Source of the DNA: Tubiluchus corallicola
Lineage: Eukaryota; Priapulida; Priapulimorpha; Priapulimorphida; Tubiluchidae
DNA length: 50,273 bases
Direction of reading: 5' to 3'
NCBI GenBank assembly: GCA_030141605.1
Contig: JAQGDQ010000282.1
Coordinates: forward strand, 188,001-238,273
Shown here: piece by piece, positions 49,875-50,273 of the stretch
Layout of the letters: each line of letters opens with the position of its first letter
Position numbering within the stretch: the first letter of the stretch is position 1
Program-made: the position numbers and the translations under genes
Notes under the pieces: generated by a model
Told to the model about the DNA's origin: nothing
The model's input: only the letters and a program-made list of their open reading frames with translations
Database searches by the model: none

Positions 49875-50273
49875 CTGTAGCGGATAGCCCTACAGGCTGA
49901 ATAGGCTGAAGCCTAAGGCCCGGGATGAAAAGGGGCCTGGCAAAATAAAACGAAAAAAATTTTTTTTGTAAAAAAAATAAATTGACAAAAGAGCAAGGGG
50001 CCCGCCAAAATAAAATATAGAAAAAAGTTTTTTTTTCAAAAGTCAGTCACTATATTTCAAATCGGGTTTACACAATTTAAGTTTACACAATTCACGTTTA
50101 CACAGTTTAAGTTCAAAATTTCAGTTTCCGAATTTTTCTGGGGGCAAAGTCAGTTATAATTACTTACAAACGACGAGAGCCCCACAAAAACACGTCAGCT
50201 CAGCAGTGTAGCAACATTTAAAAGGCCCGTTCCAAGCTCAAGCCTAAGGCCCATAAAATCATAATCCGCCGCT
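49875..50273. mobile_element. hAT-like non-autonomous element, possibly cut by the window end
   Basis: It starts at about CTGTAGCGGATAGCCC, with GCCTAAGGCCC downstream. The window ends with the opposite orientation, CCTAAGGCCCATAAAATC then ATCCGCCGCT. The reverse complement, AGCGGCGGAT...GGGCCTTAGGC, matches the start pattern GTAGCGGAT...AGGC. Inside are two GGGGCC(T/C)GSCAAAATAAAA blocks. GCGGAT termini with GGCC-rich subterminal repeats are common in hAT-type MITEs; the family assignment is inference. Confidence 0.5.

Overview
The window is AT-rich animal nuclear DNA. It carries many introns with GT-AG borders, a metazoan-type U1 snRNA gene, an interrupted LINE, several miniature inverted-repeat elements (MITEs) and many simple repeats. 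Intron density, gene content and the single PTP1B/TC-PTP-like gene suggest an invertebrate, but the phylum cannot be named from sequence alone. All splice models were built by eye from donor and acceptor sites, phase continuity and comparison between the two paralogues. No transcript data were available.

There are three protein-coding genes. (1) 1-12455, + strand: an SLC18B1-like major facilitator transporter whose 5' end may lie outside the window. (2) 15495-26352, - strand: a complete, convergent paralogue of 475 codons. From TM2 to TM11 the two genes have the same exon lengths (96, 74, 148, 160, 137, 99, 92, 96, 75, 94 nt); the exception is the 160-nt exon, which is split 69+91 in the second gene. 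They are therefore an inverted duplication with a conserved intron plan. (3) 35917-49275, + strand: a PTPN1/PTPN2-type protein tyrosine phosphatase, seven coding exons covering essentially the whole catalytic domain, with the C-terminal exons beyond the window.

Between genes 2 and 3 lies a 164-bp U1 snRNA gene (30525-30688, +). It is followed by a decayed CR1/L2/Jockey-like LINE on the - strand (about 31430-34060), into which a palindromic MITE (33321-33595) has inserted. Next come two head-to-head copies of a TTAA-flanked MITE family; a third copy sits in intron 2 of gene 1.

The most notable observation is a pair of homologous, tandem, phase 0-0, 96-nt exons in gene 1 (1467-1562 and 2779-2874). 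Both encode TM2 of the transporter and they differ at 11 of 32 residues. They look like a mutually exclusive exon pair that would give two transporter isoforms with different second helices. The two paralogues also differ at a TM1 polar residue (Asn versus Asp) and in their C-terminal sorting motifs.
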